Of a stretch of DNA of 64,000 bases, positions 1 to 8,567 are shown one piece after another. This DNA is from CAWCDJ01 sp963778675 (GTDB lineage: Bacteria > Acidobacteriota > Terriglobia > Bryobacterales > Bryobacteraceae). Each line of letters opens with the position of its first letter. Position 1 is the stretch's first letter. The notes below the pieces were generated by a model that saw only the letters and a program-made list of their open reading frames with translations, made no database searches and was not told the DNA's origin. The position numbers and the translations under genes were made by a program. The stretch spans positions 806,001 through 870,000 of the forward strand of contig CAVZVI010000011.1 of NCBI GenBank assembly GCA_963778675.1, given 5' to 3'.

Positions 1-168
1 CGTGGCCGCGGGCATCGCAATCAGCCAGTGCCACCCGAGAATGTCGGTTCCGAGCAGGAGCAGCAGGATCAGCACCGCAGCGGTGACGGCCGCGGAGCGA
101 GCGCCTTCGGCCGCCACGACGTTCCATACCAGACGCCGCCGCGCGCGCGAGATTAACTGATAGAGCAT
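1..168 (-). CDS. Membrane protein, N-terminal fragment (cut by window edge)
   Basis: The first 56 codons of a minus-strand gene run off the left edge. An ATG at 166-168 follows a GGAGGGCGG ribosome site. The peptide starts MLYQLISRARRRLVWNVV, a short basic amphipathic stretch, then a hydrophobic segment at residues 27-39 (AVTAAVLILLLLL), then a second one beginning around GWHWLIAMPAA. This is the start of a polytopic inner-membrane protein with a cytoplasmic basic N-terminus. It lies 47 bases downstream of the propeller gene on the same strand. The family cannot be named from this fragment. Confidence 0.7.
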   Translation of the reverse strand, partial: MLYQLISRARRRLVWNVVAAEGARSAAVTAAVLILLLLLGTDILGWHWLIAMPAAT

Positions 169-215
169 CCGCCCTCCACCTCGCTTAGCTAGATGTCGGC
201 GCCTCGGCAGCGGGC

Positions 216-2129
216 CTAGTATTTCGCGCGGCTGGCCGATGAAACGGCCCTGGCCCCGCGTGTGGGATCTTCCAGTTCAAAGACCCCGTGCGTGTCCGTC
301 ATCGCAAACAGGCGGTCGGGTTCGCCGGGCACGACCATCAGTTGCGTGATCGGGCCCGGGCCCAGGCTCTCCGTACCGATCGCCTGCCAAGAAGATCCGC
401 TGTCGCTCGTTTCGTAGATGATGCCGTAGACTGCGGCGTAGTATACATCCTCGCGCGCGGGATGCCGGACGACTGCATCGACGGTATTGCCGCGCAGGGT
501 TCCCCCCGCGGCTTCCCATGTGGCGCCGAAATCGTGGGACTGCATCAGTCCGCCGGTAGTGGCTGCCAGCAGAAGTCCGGCGGCGTTGCCCGCCAGGTCG
601 AGGACTTCGGGATCGCCGGGAATGGACCCGGCCATCTTCCAACGCACGCCGTCAAACGAGATCCACACGTGCGGACCGCCAACGGCCGCAAGCGTGCCCG
701 CGGAGATCGAGACCAGTTCGCGGATGGGCTCGCCTCGTCCGGGCAGGTCGATCTGAGTCCATGTCCGTCCGCCGTCTTCACTGCGGTACAGGTCCGCCGC
801 TGATGCGGCGAACACACGGCCCGACACGGCCAGCACGGCAGTGACCGGCGATGGAGCCGGAACAAATGCCCAGGTCCGGCCGCCGTCCACGGACGCAGCG
901 AGCTTGCCTGCGTCCGCTAGATAGACCGGCGCCGGCGGGTCACCGGCGGTTGCATTTCGTGAGACAGTCCTGGAGGCCGTACCCTCGCCGGAAGCTGCCA
1001 CCCAGTTCGTTGCGTCCGCCGGGAGTTTCCAGAGGCCGCGATCCGATTTCTCGCCGAGGACGCTGCTGAATAGCGCGCCACCCGATTCGACGAGCGGCAG
1101 GAAGTGGCGGCTGCACAGGCCGCGGTTCACCTCCCGCCAGTGGCGGCCGTCGTCATCGCTGCGCAGAACTCCGTCGTTCTCGGTGGCCATGAAGACCCGG
1201 CCGGGATGGGAGCGATCCCACACGATGGACTGCGCCACGTAGCTCGAGACCTTGGTCCAGCTGGTGCCTCCGTTCACGGTCCTCATCAGGCCGCTTTTCG
1301 AACCGGCAAGCCACAAGCTGGGGAGAGTCGGATGTTGCGCCACCACGTAGGTGCGGTCCGTGGCGCTCTTCGCCTTGGCCCACAGCGCTCCGCCGTTCGT
1401 GCTGCGGTAGACGCCGCTGCAGGCTCCCGCCACGATTCGTCCCGGGACCTTCCAGTCCACCTGGATCGAGAAGACGTCCGAGTCGGTCTCGATTCCGTCA
1501 TGAACCGGCTGCCAGTGGCGTCCGCCGTCCTCCGTCTTCCAGGGAAGGTGCGGCGTGCCCGCGTAAATGATGCTGCGGTCCGCCGGGTCGAAAGCGAGCG
1601 AAACCACCGGGCGCAATTCCGGATCCCCGGGCGGCGAGATGCGCTGCCAGGAGCCACCGCTGTCGGAGCTCAGAAAGATCCCGTCCTCCGTGCCCGCCGC
1701 GATGAAATGAGGATCGCCGCTCCAGACGGCCAGCGACCACACCTGCCGGCTTTGCATGTCGGGAACTCGCTGCCACGTATAGCCGCCGTCCGGGCTGCGG
1801 AATATGCCCGCGAACCGGGATGACCCGCTGGAGAGTGCGGCAAGAAACGTATCGGCGCTCAACGGGTCGATGACCAGGGCGTGTAATGTCGCCCTGAACT
1901 CTCCGGGAAATGGCAGTGGGGTCCAGGACTCGCCTGCGTTCTTGGAAAGAAACAGGGAGGCATTGGCTGTACCCGCAAGCACCAGGTCCGGGCGGTTTGG
2001 ATCAATTTGGACGACGTTGACGGAGCCACCGAATGGGCCGAGCGCCTTCCATTGTGCCCGCAGTGGGAAACCGCACGCGGCCATCATGATGATCCAGATG
2101 TTGGTGAGAATGAACCGTTTTTGAATCAT
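216..2129 (-). CDS. Secreted beta-propeller protein with Asp-box (BNR/VPS10-like) repeats
   Basis: A 637-residue exported protein. Residues 1-26 form a signal peptide (hydrophobic IWIIMMAACG, then PLRAQ). The rest is a run of Asp-box repeats of the S-x-D-x-G-x-x-W type, for example KNAGESWTP, SPDGGYTWQ, SSDSGGSWQ, TEDGGRHWQ, STNGGALWA, TVNGGTSWT, SDDDGRHWR, SVDGGRTWA, SEDGGRTWT and SHDFGATWE. Such repeats build seven- or ten-bladed propellers in sialidases, sortilins and Ycf48-like proteins. No sialidase catalytic residues are evident, so binding or scaffolding is more likely than catalysis. The ATG at 2127-2129 has a GGAGG unusually far upstream (about 18 bases). It is divergent from the TPR gene. 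Confidence 0.85.
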   Translation of the reverse strand: MIQKRFILTNIWIIMMAACGFPLRAQWKALGPFGGSVNVVQIDPNRPDLVLAGTANASLFLSKNAGESWTPLPFPGEFRATLHALVIDPLSADTFLAALSSGSSRFAGIFRSPDGGYTWQRVPDMQSRQVWSLAVWSGDPHFIAAGTEDGIFLSSDSGGSWQRISPPGDPELRPVVSLAFDPADRSIIYAGTPHLPWKTEDGGRHWQPVHDGIETDSDVFSIQVDWKVPGRIVAGACSGVYRSTNGGALWAKAKSATDRTYVVAQHPTLPSLWLAGSKSGLMRTVNGGTSWTKVSSYVAQSIVWDRSHPGRVFMATENDGVLRSDDDGRHWREVNRGLCSRHFLPLVESGGALFSSVLGEKSDRGLWKLPADATNWVAASGEGTASRTVSRNATAGDPPAPVYLADAGKLAASVDGGRTWAFVPAPSPVTAVLAVSGRVFAASAADLYRSEDGGRTWTQIDLPGRGEPIRELVSISAGTLAAVGGPHVWISFDGVRWKMAGSIPGDPEVLDLAGNAAGLLLAATTGGLMQSHDFGATWEAAGGTLRGNTVDAVVRHPAREDVYYAAVYGIIYETSDSGSSWQAIGTESLGPGPITQLMVVPGEPDRLFAMTDTHGVFELEDPTRGARAVSSASRAKY

Positions 2130-2284
2130 AGACGCACTTAGATCGATGCCTCCTTCTTCGCCCTGCTTCAGAATTCCGCCGCGTGAATCCGTTATGCCGG
2201 GTCACCCCAAGAACTGCGTCTCTCCGCAGCCGGCCTCATCCCCGGAACAAGTAGAGCCGTGGCCGAACCGGCCGGAGACCGAAA

Positions 2285-3259
2285 ATGAGAACTTGCTTAC
2301 GGTGGACAGGAACGGGCATGATGGCGGCCGCCCTAATGTGGGCACAGGCCGAGGATCCGTCTCGAGGCGTGCGGGTGCAGGGTGAGATTTCTTCCAGCAG
2401 TGTGCTGCCTGGGATGTTGACAGTGGAACTCAGCGGCACCGGTGGAGGAATCGGCGAGACTGCCATGGTCAATCCGGACGGCACTTTTGAGTTCCGTTCG
2501 GCAACACCCGGTATGCGTCAGTTGCGGCTCACTGCCGCCGGAGGCGCCGTCATATACCAGGAATTCGTCAGTATCACCGGGCCCAGCCAGAGGCTGTCGG
2601 TCCGCTTGCCGGACCTACCCAAAGCCAGCCGCGCGGCGGGCGACACGGTGTCGCTGCAACAGCTGCAGCACAAGGTCCCGCCAGCGGCCCGGAAAGCATT
2701 CGACAAAGGCGTGCTGGCGGCACACAAAGGGAAGGAGGCGGAAGCCGAAACCTTCTTCCGCAAAGCAGTGGAGGTCGATCCTGAGTTTGCGGACGCCTTC
2801 AACGAACTGGGCGCCGCCGAGGTATCGCTGGGAAAACTTCCGGAGGCCGCCGGGAACTTCCAGAAGGCCGTCGACCTGGCCCCGGAACATCGCCTGGCGC
2901 TGCCCAATCTCAGTATCGTCCTGGCTAAGATGAAGCACTTCCAGGAGGCTGGCAAAGTGGCGCGGCGGGCTTTAAAGGTGATGCCCGCGAACCCCACCCT
3001 TCGCTTCATCCTCGCGGCAAGTCTCATCGAGGGACACGGCGACGCCGGGGAGGCGCTGGCCAACCTGCGGCAGGCGGATGCGGAAATCCCGAAGGCGCAT
3101 CTGCTCGAGGCCCGGCTGCTCGCGGAAGCCGGCCGTCGTGCGGACGCGGTGAACCAGGTGGAAACCTATCTTCGAGTCACGGCGCCGGATGACCCGGATC
3201 GCAGCAAGATAGAAGCCTATCTCTCCGAGTTACAGCACAAAACGGCGGCAAAAGACTAA
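2285..3259 (+). CDS. Secreted TPR-repeat protein with N-terminal beta domain
   Basis: A 324-residue protein with a signal peptide (MRTCLRWTGTGMMAAALMWAQA). Residues about 25-108 look like a beta-sandwich resembling a carboxypeptidase-regulatory or CNA-B fold (the VNPDGTFEFRSATPGMRQL stretch). From about residue 130 come tetratricopeptide repeats: AFDKGVLAAHKGKEAEAETF, AFNELGAAEVSLGKLPEAAG and later ones, ending near residue 318. The ATG at 2285 is preceded by GGAG with 7-base spacing. The role is probably protein-protein interaction in the periplasm; the partner is unknown. Confidence 0.85.
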   Translation: MRTCLRWTGTGMMAAALMWAQAEDPSRGVRVQGEISSSSVLPGMLTVELSGTGGGIGETAMVNPDGTFEFRSATPGMRQLRLTAAGGAVIYQEFVSITGPSQRLSVRLPDLPKASRAAGDTVSLQQLQHKVPPAARKAFDKGVLAAHKGKEAEAETFFRKAVEVDPEFADAFNELGAAEVSLGKLPEAAGNFQKAVDLAPEHRLALPNLSIVLAKMKHFQEAGKVARRALKVMPANPTLRFILAASLIEGHGDAGEALANLRQADAEIPKAHLLEARLLAEAGRRADAVNQVETYLRVTAPDDPDRSKIEAYLSELQHKTAAKD

Positions 3260-3357
3260 GTCGGCCGTATCTGCGTATCATCGTTGTAACCGTGAGCGCG
3301 TCACGGGTAAGAGATTCAGGCGGACGAATCTACATCAGAACGGTCTCTCGGCTTGGC

Positions 3358-4350
3358 CTACGGCGCGTAATACCCGGTGCGCCAGGAAGCGCGCAGCGAG
3401 GGCCGGCCGAACGGCTGGATGATCTTCACCAGTACCCTGCGATATTTGCCATCATGCCGGGGGTTGGTCGGGTAATAGGCAAGCGTGTACTGGTCTCGCA
3501 AGGCCCGGCTGATCTTGGCCACCACCTCCGGAAGTTGGGAGACCTTATCCACCTCATACATCCGGCCGCCGGTGCTCCCTGCCAGCTTCTTGAGCACCTT
3601 AAAGCTGGCGGGGGCCACCATGGGCCCGTTGATGGCGATGGCGTAAACCACCACATCGCTTTCGCGGAGGAGTTCGATGATCTCGTGCTGCGTGTAGCGG
3701 CTGTTGTTGTCAGCGCCATCGGAGATCACTACCAGCGCGTGGCGCGGGTTGTGCGCCTTCTTCATCTGATTGACCGACAGCTTGACGGCGTCGAACAGAG
3801 AGGTCCAGCCGTCAGCCCGTATAGACAGCAAGGCGTCCTGAACCTGGGTGGGGTCCGCTGTGAACCCCTGGAGCAGTTTCGGCGCGTCACTGAAGCGGAC
3901 AACGAAAAATTCATCTCCGCGAATGGCGGTGTTGGCCAGTTGAGCAACGGCTTCGCGGGAACTGTTCAGTTTGCCGTCCATGCTGGCGCTGGCATCGAAG
4001 ACGATCCCGACGGAGAGGGGCGCATCCTGGTTCGACAGGTGCGCGACGGGCTGTTCGATGCCGTCTTCGAAGACTTTGAACTGGTTTTCGGACAAGCCGA
4101 GGACCGGCGTGCCCGCCGGGTCGGTTACGGTCACTGGAATCAGTACGACGTTTACGTCCACTCGAAGGGCATCGGAAGGCTTCTTCTCGGGGTGGACTCG
4201 GGGGACTATCGAAACACGGGGCCCGTCTTCAGACGAGTCCTGCTGGGGGGCGGCGGTCAGCAACAATGCGCACACGGTGCCGCCGAGAGCAATCGTGATG
4301 ATGGCTCTCCAAGAAAAGGAAGGGACGGGGAGGTTCGTCCTGAAGGCCAT
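3358..4350 (-). CDS. VWFA-related domain protein (acidobacterial type)
   Basis: A 330-residue protein from the ATG at 4348-4350, which has GGAG about 9 bases upstream. The open frame extends to 4470, but that extension lacks a signal and a ribosome site. A hydrophobic segment (AIITIALGGTVCALLLTAA) gives export or an N-terminal anchor. A beta segment (VNVVLIPVTVTDPAGTPVLG) precedes a von Willebrand A fold with an intact MIDAS motif, D-x-S-x-S in VFDASASMDG, and a second acidic site in VVISDGADNN. It ends with a beta tail (YYPTNPRHDGKYRRVLVKI) typical of this family. It is a likely metal-dependent adhesion or complex-assembly protein, divergent from the NtrC-like regulator. Confidence 0.85.
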   Translation of the reverse strand: MAFRTNLPVPSFSWRAIITIALGGTVCALLLTAAPQQDSSEDGPRVSIVPRVHPEKKPSDALRVDVNVVLIPVTVTDPAGTPVLGLSENQFKVFEDGIEQPVAHLSNQDAPLSVGIVFDASASMDGKLNSSREAVAQLANTAIRGDEFFVVRFSDAPKLLQGFTADPTQVQDALLSIRADGWTSLFDAVKLSVNQMKKAHNPRHALVVISDGADNNSRYTQHEIIELLRESDVVVYAIAINGPMVAPASFKVLKKLAGSTGGRMYEVDKVSQLPEVVAKISRALRDQYTLAYYPTNPRHDGKYRRVLVKIIQPFGRPSLRASWRTGYYAP

Positions 4351-4557
4351 TCTGAGGAATCTCCTTGCGTTACGGTCTGTACGGATAGTAACAGAATCAG
4401 CCTTGCCGAGTCCCGGAAATTGGCTGCTGGAGGGGTTAAGCGATAAGCCGTTGAAATACAATGGGTGCATCGATTCGCTGGGTCGCTACGCCGCGATCCT
4501 CCATCAGGGGCGCGATCCAAGCGACCAGGCGGCAGTTGCGATTGTAGGGAGCCATCA
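4351..4557. promoter_or_regulatory. Divergent intergenic region, VWFA gene / NtrC-like regulator
   Basis: 207 bases separate two divergently transcribed genes, so promoters in both directions should lie here. I find no convincing sigma-54 GG-N10-GC element and no clear inverted repeat. Only the ribosome sites are visible: GGAG before 4350 and GGGAG before 4558. Confidence 0.4.
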
Positions 4558-5949
4558 GTGACACCAAAAGTTCTGATCGTCGAGGACGATGAAGATCTTC
4601 GACGCATCATGCACATCCAGTTGAGCCGGGAAGGCTATGAAACGACCTCGGTCGGCGACTCCGAACAGGCCCTCCCCGTACTGGACAAGTCTCCGCAGAA
4701 CCTGGTCATCACCGATCTGAATCTGCCAGGAGCCTCCGGAATGGATCTGCTCAAGAAGATTCGCGCCGAGTGCCCCGAAACCGCGGTGGTGGTGATGACT
4801 GCGTTCGGAACGATCCCGAGCGCCGTAGAGGCGATCAAGGCCGGAGCTTACGATTACATCACGAAACCGATTCACCCGTACGAGATGAAAGCGCTCGCAA
4901 GCCGCGCGCTGGACCATTACCGCCTGATCGAGGAGGTTCAGGTGCTCCGTACCTGTCTCGACCGGAAGTACGGATTCGATCAGATTATCGGATCCTCGGA
5001 GGCATTGCTTCAGGCCCTGGACGTGGCAGCGCAGGTAGCGCCCACCGATGCGACCGTCCTGATTCACGGCGAGACCGGAACCGGCAAGGAACTGGTCGCC
5101 AAAGCCATGCACCTGCGCAGCCCCCGGCGCGAGCATCCGTTTATCACCATCAATTGCGGGTCGATCCCTCGCGAACTGCTCGAATCGGAATTATTCGGCC
5201 ATGTGAAGGGCTCCTTCACCGGCGCCATGACCCACAAGAAGGGCAAGATCGAGATGGCGGATGGAGGCACGGTCCTGCTCGACGAAATCGGTGAGATGCC
5301 GCTCGAGCTGCAGGTGAGAATTCTCCGCCTGATCCAGGAACGGGAGATCGAAAAGGTCGGAGCCACGGCGCCGGCCAAGGTGGATGTGAGGATTATCTCG
5401 GCTACGCATCGCGACCTGGCGGCCATGGTCAAGGAAGGAACCTTCCGGGAAGACCTTTATTACCGTCTCTTGGTGGTGCCCATTAACTTGCCGCCGCTCA
5501 AGGATCGGCAGGGAGATATTCCGGAACTGGTCGGGCATTTCTTTCTCAAGTGCAAAGCCAAGCACAACCGCCACGACCTCGTCATGCCCGAGAGCCTACT
5601 TTCGTACTTTTCTAGTTACGACTGGCCCGGCAACGTGCGCCAGATGGAAAATGCGATCGAGCGGATCGTGCTTCTGAGCCGGGGAACCGAAATCACCGTG
5701 CGCGACCTGCCGGATTTCATGCGGTCCGAACGCGCCCCGCGGGAAGCTCTGCCGGTCGCCCTTCCGGAAGAAGGGATGAGCCTCGGCAGCGTCGAGAAGC
5801 ACCTCATCCTGCAGGCGCTCGAGAAATTCCACGGCAACCAGACGCGCGCCGCCAAGTATCTCGGCATGAGCCGGAGGACGCTGGCTTACCGCTTGGAGAA
5901 GTACGGAATCCTAAGCGAGACTCTGAAAACTCTGAGGCAGAGTGTCTGA
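4558..5949 (+). CDS. Sigma-54-dependent response regulator (NtrC family)
   Basis: A 463-residue activator. The GTG at 4558 is preferred over the first ATG at 4465 because GGGAG sits 8 bases before it and the receiver domain begins immediately (VTPKVLIVEDDEDL). Receiver domain residues 1-115, phospho-acceptor Asp53 in ITDLNLPG. Sigma-54 AAA+ domain about 140-375: Walker A GETGTGKE at 171-178, the sigma-54 contact loop GSFTGA at 218-223 (first A of the usual GAFTGA is S), Walker B GGTVLLDEIGE, and an R-finger region. C-terminal Fis-type helix-turn-helix about 425-460 (NQTRAAKYLGMSRRTLAYRL). It would activate sigma-54 promoters when phosphorylated; the cognate kinase is not adjacent. Confidence 0.95.
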   Translation: MTPKVLIVEDDEDLRRIMHIQLSREGYETTSVGDSEQALPVLDKSPQNLVITDLNLPGASGMDLLKKIRAECPETAVVVMTAFGTIPSAVEAIKAGAYDYITKPIHPYEMKALASRALDHYRLIEEVQVLRTCLDRKYGFDQIIGSSEALLQALDVAAQVAPTDATVLIHGETGTGKELVAKAMHLRSPRREHPFITINCGSIPRELLESELFGHVKGSFTGAMTHKKGKIEMADGGTVLLDEIGEMPLELQVRILRLIQEREIEKVGATAPAKVDVRIISATHRDLAAMVKEGTFREDLYYRLLVVPINLPPLKDRQGDIPELVGHFFLKCKAKHNRHDLVMPESLLSYFSSYDWPGNVRQMENAIERIVLLSRGTEITVRDLPDFMRSERAPREALPVALPEEGMSLGSVEKHLILQALEKFHGNQTRAAKYLGMSRRTLAYRLEKYGILSETLKTLRQSV

Positions 5950-6107
5950 TTTTTCCTACCCCCCTTGTGCACCAAATGGTTCAACCCCCCCGTCAACCAT
6001 TCGACCATAGCGTACTGGGTTAGCCTGCCGGCCGCCGCAGTTACTACGCAAGTAATTGATCCTCTGTGTCATGGCCGTTGGCCTTTGGAGTGCCCTCTTA
6101 GCTGCGT

Positions 6108-6845
6108 ATGCCGGGGCACACTAGGGAAACGGCCACAACGGAGACTCGAGTTACTTATGTCGAGTCCCCCAGAGAAATCGGAGGCGCCTCCGACGGCGCG
6201 CCTGCGGAGAATCTGACCCTGACTCCCGAAGAGGGGCTAGTCGAGCGGGCGCGCCACGGAGACGCGATCGCATTCGGCGAACTCATCAGGAGGCATCACA
6301 GCCCGTGCCTGAAACGGGCGCTGCTCATGATCCGCAACCGGAGCGACGCGGAGGACGAGGTCCAAAATGCCTGCTGGAAAGCATTCCAGCACCTCGAGCA
6401 ATACCGGGGTGAGGGTTCTTTCGCAGCCTGGCTGAGCCGCATTGTGGAGAATCAATGCCTGATGCGCATTCGGGAGGAGCGCAATTCACGGTTCGTGTAT
6501 CTGGATGAATCCACTGAGTCTAACGTGCGAATCGAGCTGGTTGGCCAAATCACAGATCCGGAAGATGAACTGGGCTGGCAGGAAGTGGTGAATCTCGTGA
6601 GGCGGGAGATCTCTCGAATCCCGCCGCTCCTGCGCAACGTGATGCTGTTGCGCGATCTCGAGCAGTTGTCGATGCCCGATGTCGCGGCCAAGCTCGGCCT
6701 GTCTGTCCCCGCGGCGAAATCCAGGTTGATGCGCGCGAGGATGGAACTGCGCTCGCGTATCGGGAAGCACTGCGGGCGGAAAGGCGCCGGCACACTCATG
6801 CAGAAAGCAAGATACAACCAGGCCGCCTATACCCGCGCGAGTTAG
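6108..6845 (+). CDS. ECF-type sigma-70 family RNA polymerase sigma factor
   Basis: A 245-residue protein with a disordered N-terminus of about 40 residues. Sigma region 2 spans about 48-115 (AFGELIRRHHSPCLKRALLM, SDAEDEVQNACWKAFQHLEQ, GSFAAWLSRIVENQCLMRIR). Sigma region 4 spans about 165-220 with the helix-turn-helix SMPDVAAKLGLSVPAAKSRL. It should direct core polymerase to a small regulon. No ribosome site is obvious before the ATG at 6108, and no zinc-finger anti-sigma gene follows. The next plus-strand gene is a histidine-kinase-like protein, so regulation may run through that instead; this is inference. Confidence 0.9.
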   Translation: MPGHTRETATTETRVTYVESPREIGGASDGAPAENLTLTPEEGLVERARHGDAIAFGELIRRHHSPCLKRALLMIRNRSDAEDEVQNACWKAFQHLEQYRGEGSFAAWLSRIVENQCLMRIREERNSRFVYLDESTESNVRIELVGQITDPEDELGWQEVVNLVRREISRIPPLLRNVMLLRDLEQLSMPDVAAKLGLSVPAAKSRLMRARMELRSRIGKHCGRKGAGTLMQKARYNQAAYTRAS

Positions 6846-7049
6846 TTAAGGTACACTCCCGAATTACCGCATAGTCGGATTCGCGCTACAATCCCTGCGT
6901 GCACTCCACGCCGACGGGCGCTTGTCTCGATGCCGGTCTCGGTTCCATGGAGCACAAAATCTAACCGGTCATTTTGCGGCATATGAAGTGCGCAAGATCG
7001 CATCCCCGGGCGTTGATCCGGGAGACCGGGGCTCTGTGAGGATTTCGAT

Positions 7050-7778
7050 ATGGCTCGGGCGAACCGGAAGAGGAAGGTTGAGGCGTCTCGCCGGCCAGGA
7101 GGAAAGCCCGGGGGAAAGAAGATCGCCGATTTGGGCCGCTTGCTCGAGGGAGCGGCCCACGACCTGCGCAACCCCGTCAGCGGGATCATGAGCGCCAGCG
7201 AGTACCTGCTGGAGGATGCCGCGGGCTTGCTGGGGAGCGAACACCTTACGGTGCTTCGATCGATCGAATCATCCAGCCGGCAGATGCTGGCCGCGATCGA
7301 CGATATGTCGGAGATCGCCGCACTCGAATCGGGCAAGATCCAACCAGATGTCCACCGGAAGGACATCGTGCGCATGATTCAGGGAATCGTCGCGCAGAAC
7401 CGTGCCGCCGCCGGCCAAAAGGAGATACACATCGATCTGCAGGCGGATTCGGATGTGCCGCCGGTAGCGATGGATTCGGAACGGGTTCACAGGGCCGTGT
7501 CGCGCCTGGTGAGCATGAGCATCAACTCCGCTCCGGAGGGCGCCGGCATCGGGATTCGCATCGCCCGGGCGAAGCAACACGTCGTGATCAAGATCTGGAC
7601 CGGTGCCGCTTTGCGTCAGGACGCGCAGGAACGGCGGATGAGCGTCACACTGTCTAGAATGCTGATCGAAAGGGTTGTTGCGGCCCACGGCGGCAAGATC
7701 GCGGCCGGAAGCGGGTCCGGGAATGGGCACGTGTTCGAGTTCACCCTTCCCCTCTCCGGCCGCACCCACCGGCCCTGA
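7050..7778 (+). CDS. Histidine-kinase-like protein with degenerate ATP-binding domain
   Basis: A 242-residue soluble protein; the ATG at 7050 has GAGG 8 bases upstream. After a basic N-terminus, residues about 28-95 form a HisKA dimerisation domain with the H-box GAAHDLRNPVSG (His37). The following domain has HATPase length, but its motifs are eroded. Where the N-box Asn should be, the sequence reads RLVSMSINSAPEG. Where the G1 box DxGxG should be, it reads KIWTGAALR. A glycine run (GSGSGNGHVFEF) remains near the C-terminus. There is no sensor domain or membrane segment. It may be a phosphotransfer or pseudo-kinase protein rather than an active kinase. It lies 204 bases after the ECF sigma gene on the same strand. 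Confidence 0.75.
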   Translation: MARANRKRKVEASRRPGGKPGGKKIADLGRLLEGAAHDLRNPVSGIMSASEYLLEDAAGLLGSEHLTVLRSIESSSRQMLAAIDDMSEIAALESGKIQPDVHRKDIVRMIQGIVAQNRAAAGQKEIHIDLQADSDVPPVAMDSERVHRAVSRLVSMSINSAPEGAGIGIRIARAKQHVVIKIWTGAALRQDAQERRMSVTLSRMLIERVVAAHGGKIAAGSGSGNGHVFEFTLPLSGRTHRP

Positions 7779-7780
7779 CC

Positions 7781-8407
7781 TTAGCGCCACGGGGCGCCAG
7801 CGGCGGCCGCGACAGGCTGCGGCGCACTGGCCGGCATGGGGGCTGAGCCCCTCAGCATTCCCGGCGGCACCTTTCGGGACTTGTCGGTATTGCCTTTATC
7901 CTTGGTGTTGGGATTCGGAGTTTTGGGATCCGGCGCTGTCTGGCTGTCTGGTTTTTCACTACCGCCGTGCTCCCACCAGATCGTGGATTCGAGCGCATAG
8001 CGGCAGATCAGATCCATCAGTTTGCCCACCTGCTCCGCTTCCTTGGGGTCGAAGGGGCGATCCGCGCCCTGGAACTTCATGGTCGCCGTGTCCATCCGGA
8101 TCACGTAGGCTTCCTGTTTCGTGGCGGAATATCCGCCGGAACCCAGATCTCCGGACGAGAGTACCCACGTCAGCTCCTGCGTGACCGGGTTCCAGGTAAC
8201 TGATTCGAGCCTCCGCAGGCGGACCTCCACGCCGTGGCTGGCGTCGGGCTGGCCCGGTTTCGAACTCTCCGGAGATGCCTTTGGGGTTCCCGGCTCGGCG
8301 GCTGCCGTCGCCGGGCTCTGTGCGGCGGCGACCGCCGCGGCGGCGATCAGCCCGACCAGACATCCGGTCAAATGAAGCGAGCGCGTCACGTCGTGGACTG
8401 TTCTCAT
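7781..8407 (-). CDS. Secreted protein of unknown function
   Basis: A 208-residue protein from the ATG at 8405-8407, chosen over the first ATG of the frame because of a GGAG ribosome site and a signal peptide starting there (MRTVHDVTRSLHLTGCLVG, then an Ala-rich stretch). A short low-complexity Ala/Pro/Ser region follows. The core (about 60-150) has a beta-rich pattern: VEVRLRRLESVTWNPVTQEL, WVLSSGDLGS, YVIRMDTATMKF. The tail is Pro/Lys/Asp-rich and disordered. I do not recognise the family. It is convergent with the kinase-like gene, three bases apart, and divergent from the hybrid kinase. Confidence 0.7.
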   Translation of the reverse strand: MRTVHDVTRSLHLTGCLVGLIAAAAVAAAQSPATAAAEPGTPKASPESSKPGQPDASHGVEVRLRRLESVTWNPVTQELTWVLSSGDLGSGGYSATKQEAYVIRMDTATMKFQGADRPFDPKEAEQVGKLMDLICRYALESTIWWEHGGSEKPDSQTAPDPKTPNPNTKDKGNTDKSRKVPPGMLRGSAPMPASAPQPVAAAAGAPWR

Positions 8408-8567
8408 GGGTCCCTCTCCTCGCACCGGGATTGATGCGACGCGCAAATCCTCGATCCAAACGTTTGGGACTACTCCGGCGGGACGGAATTTATCCATCTG
8501 CCGGGCCCGGCACGACATCCTTTGTGATGCGCACGTAGTTTGGTGCTGCATTCAGCCGGAAAAACAG

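Noticed and set aside
4351..4557. Possible sigma-54 promoter in front of the NtrC-like gene
   Set aside because: No GG-N10-GC pair with the TGGCAC/TTGCA context could be found.
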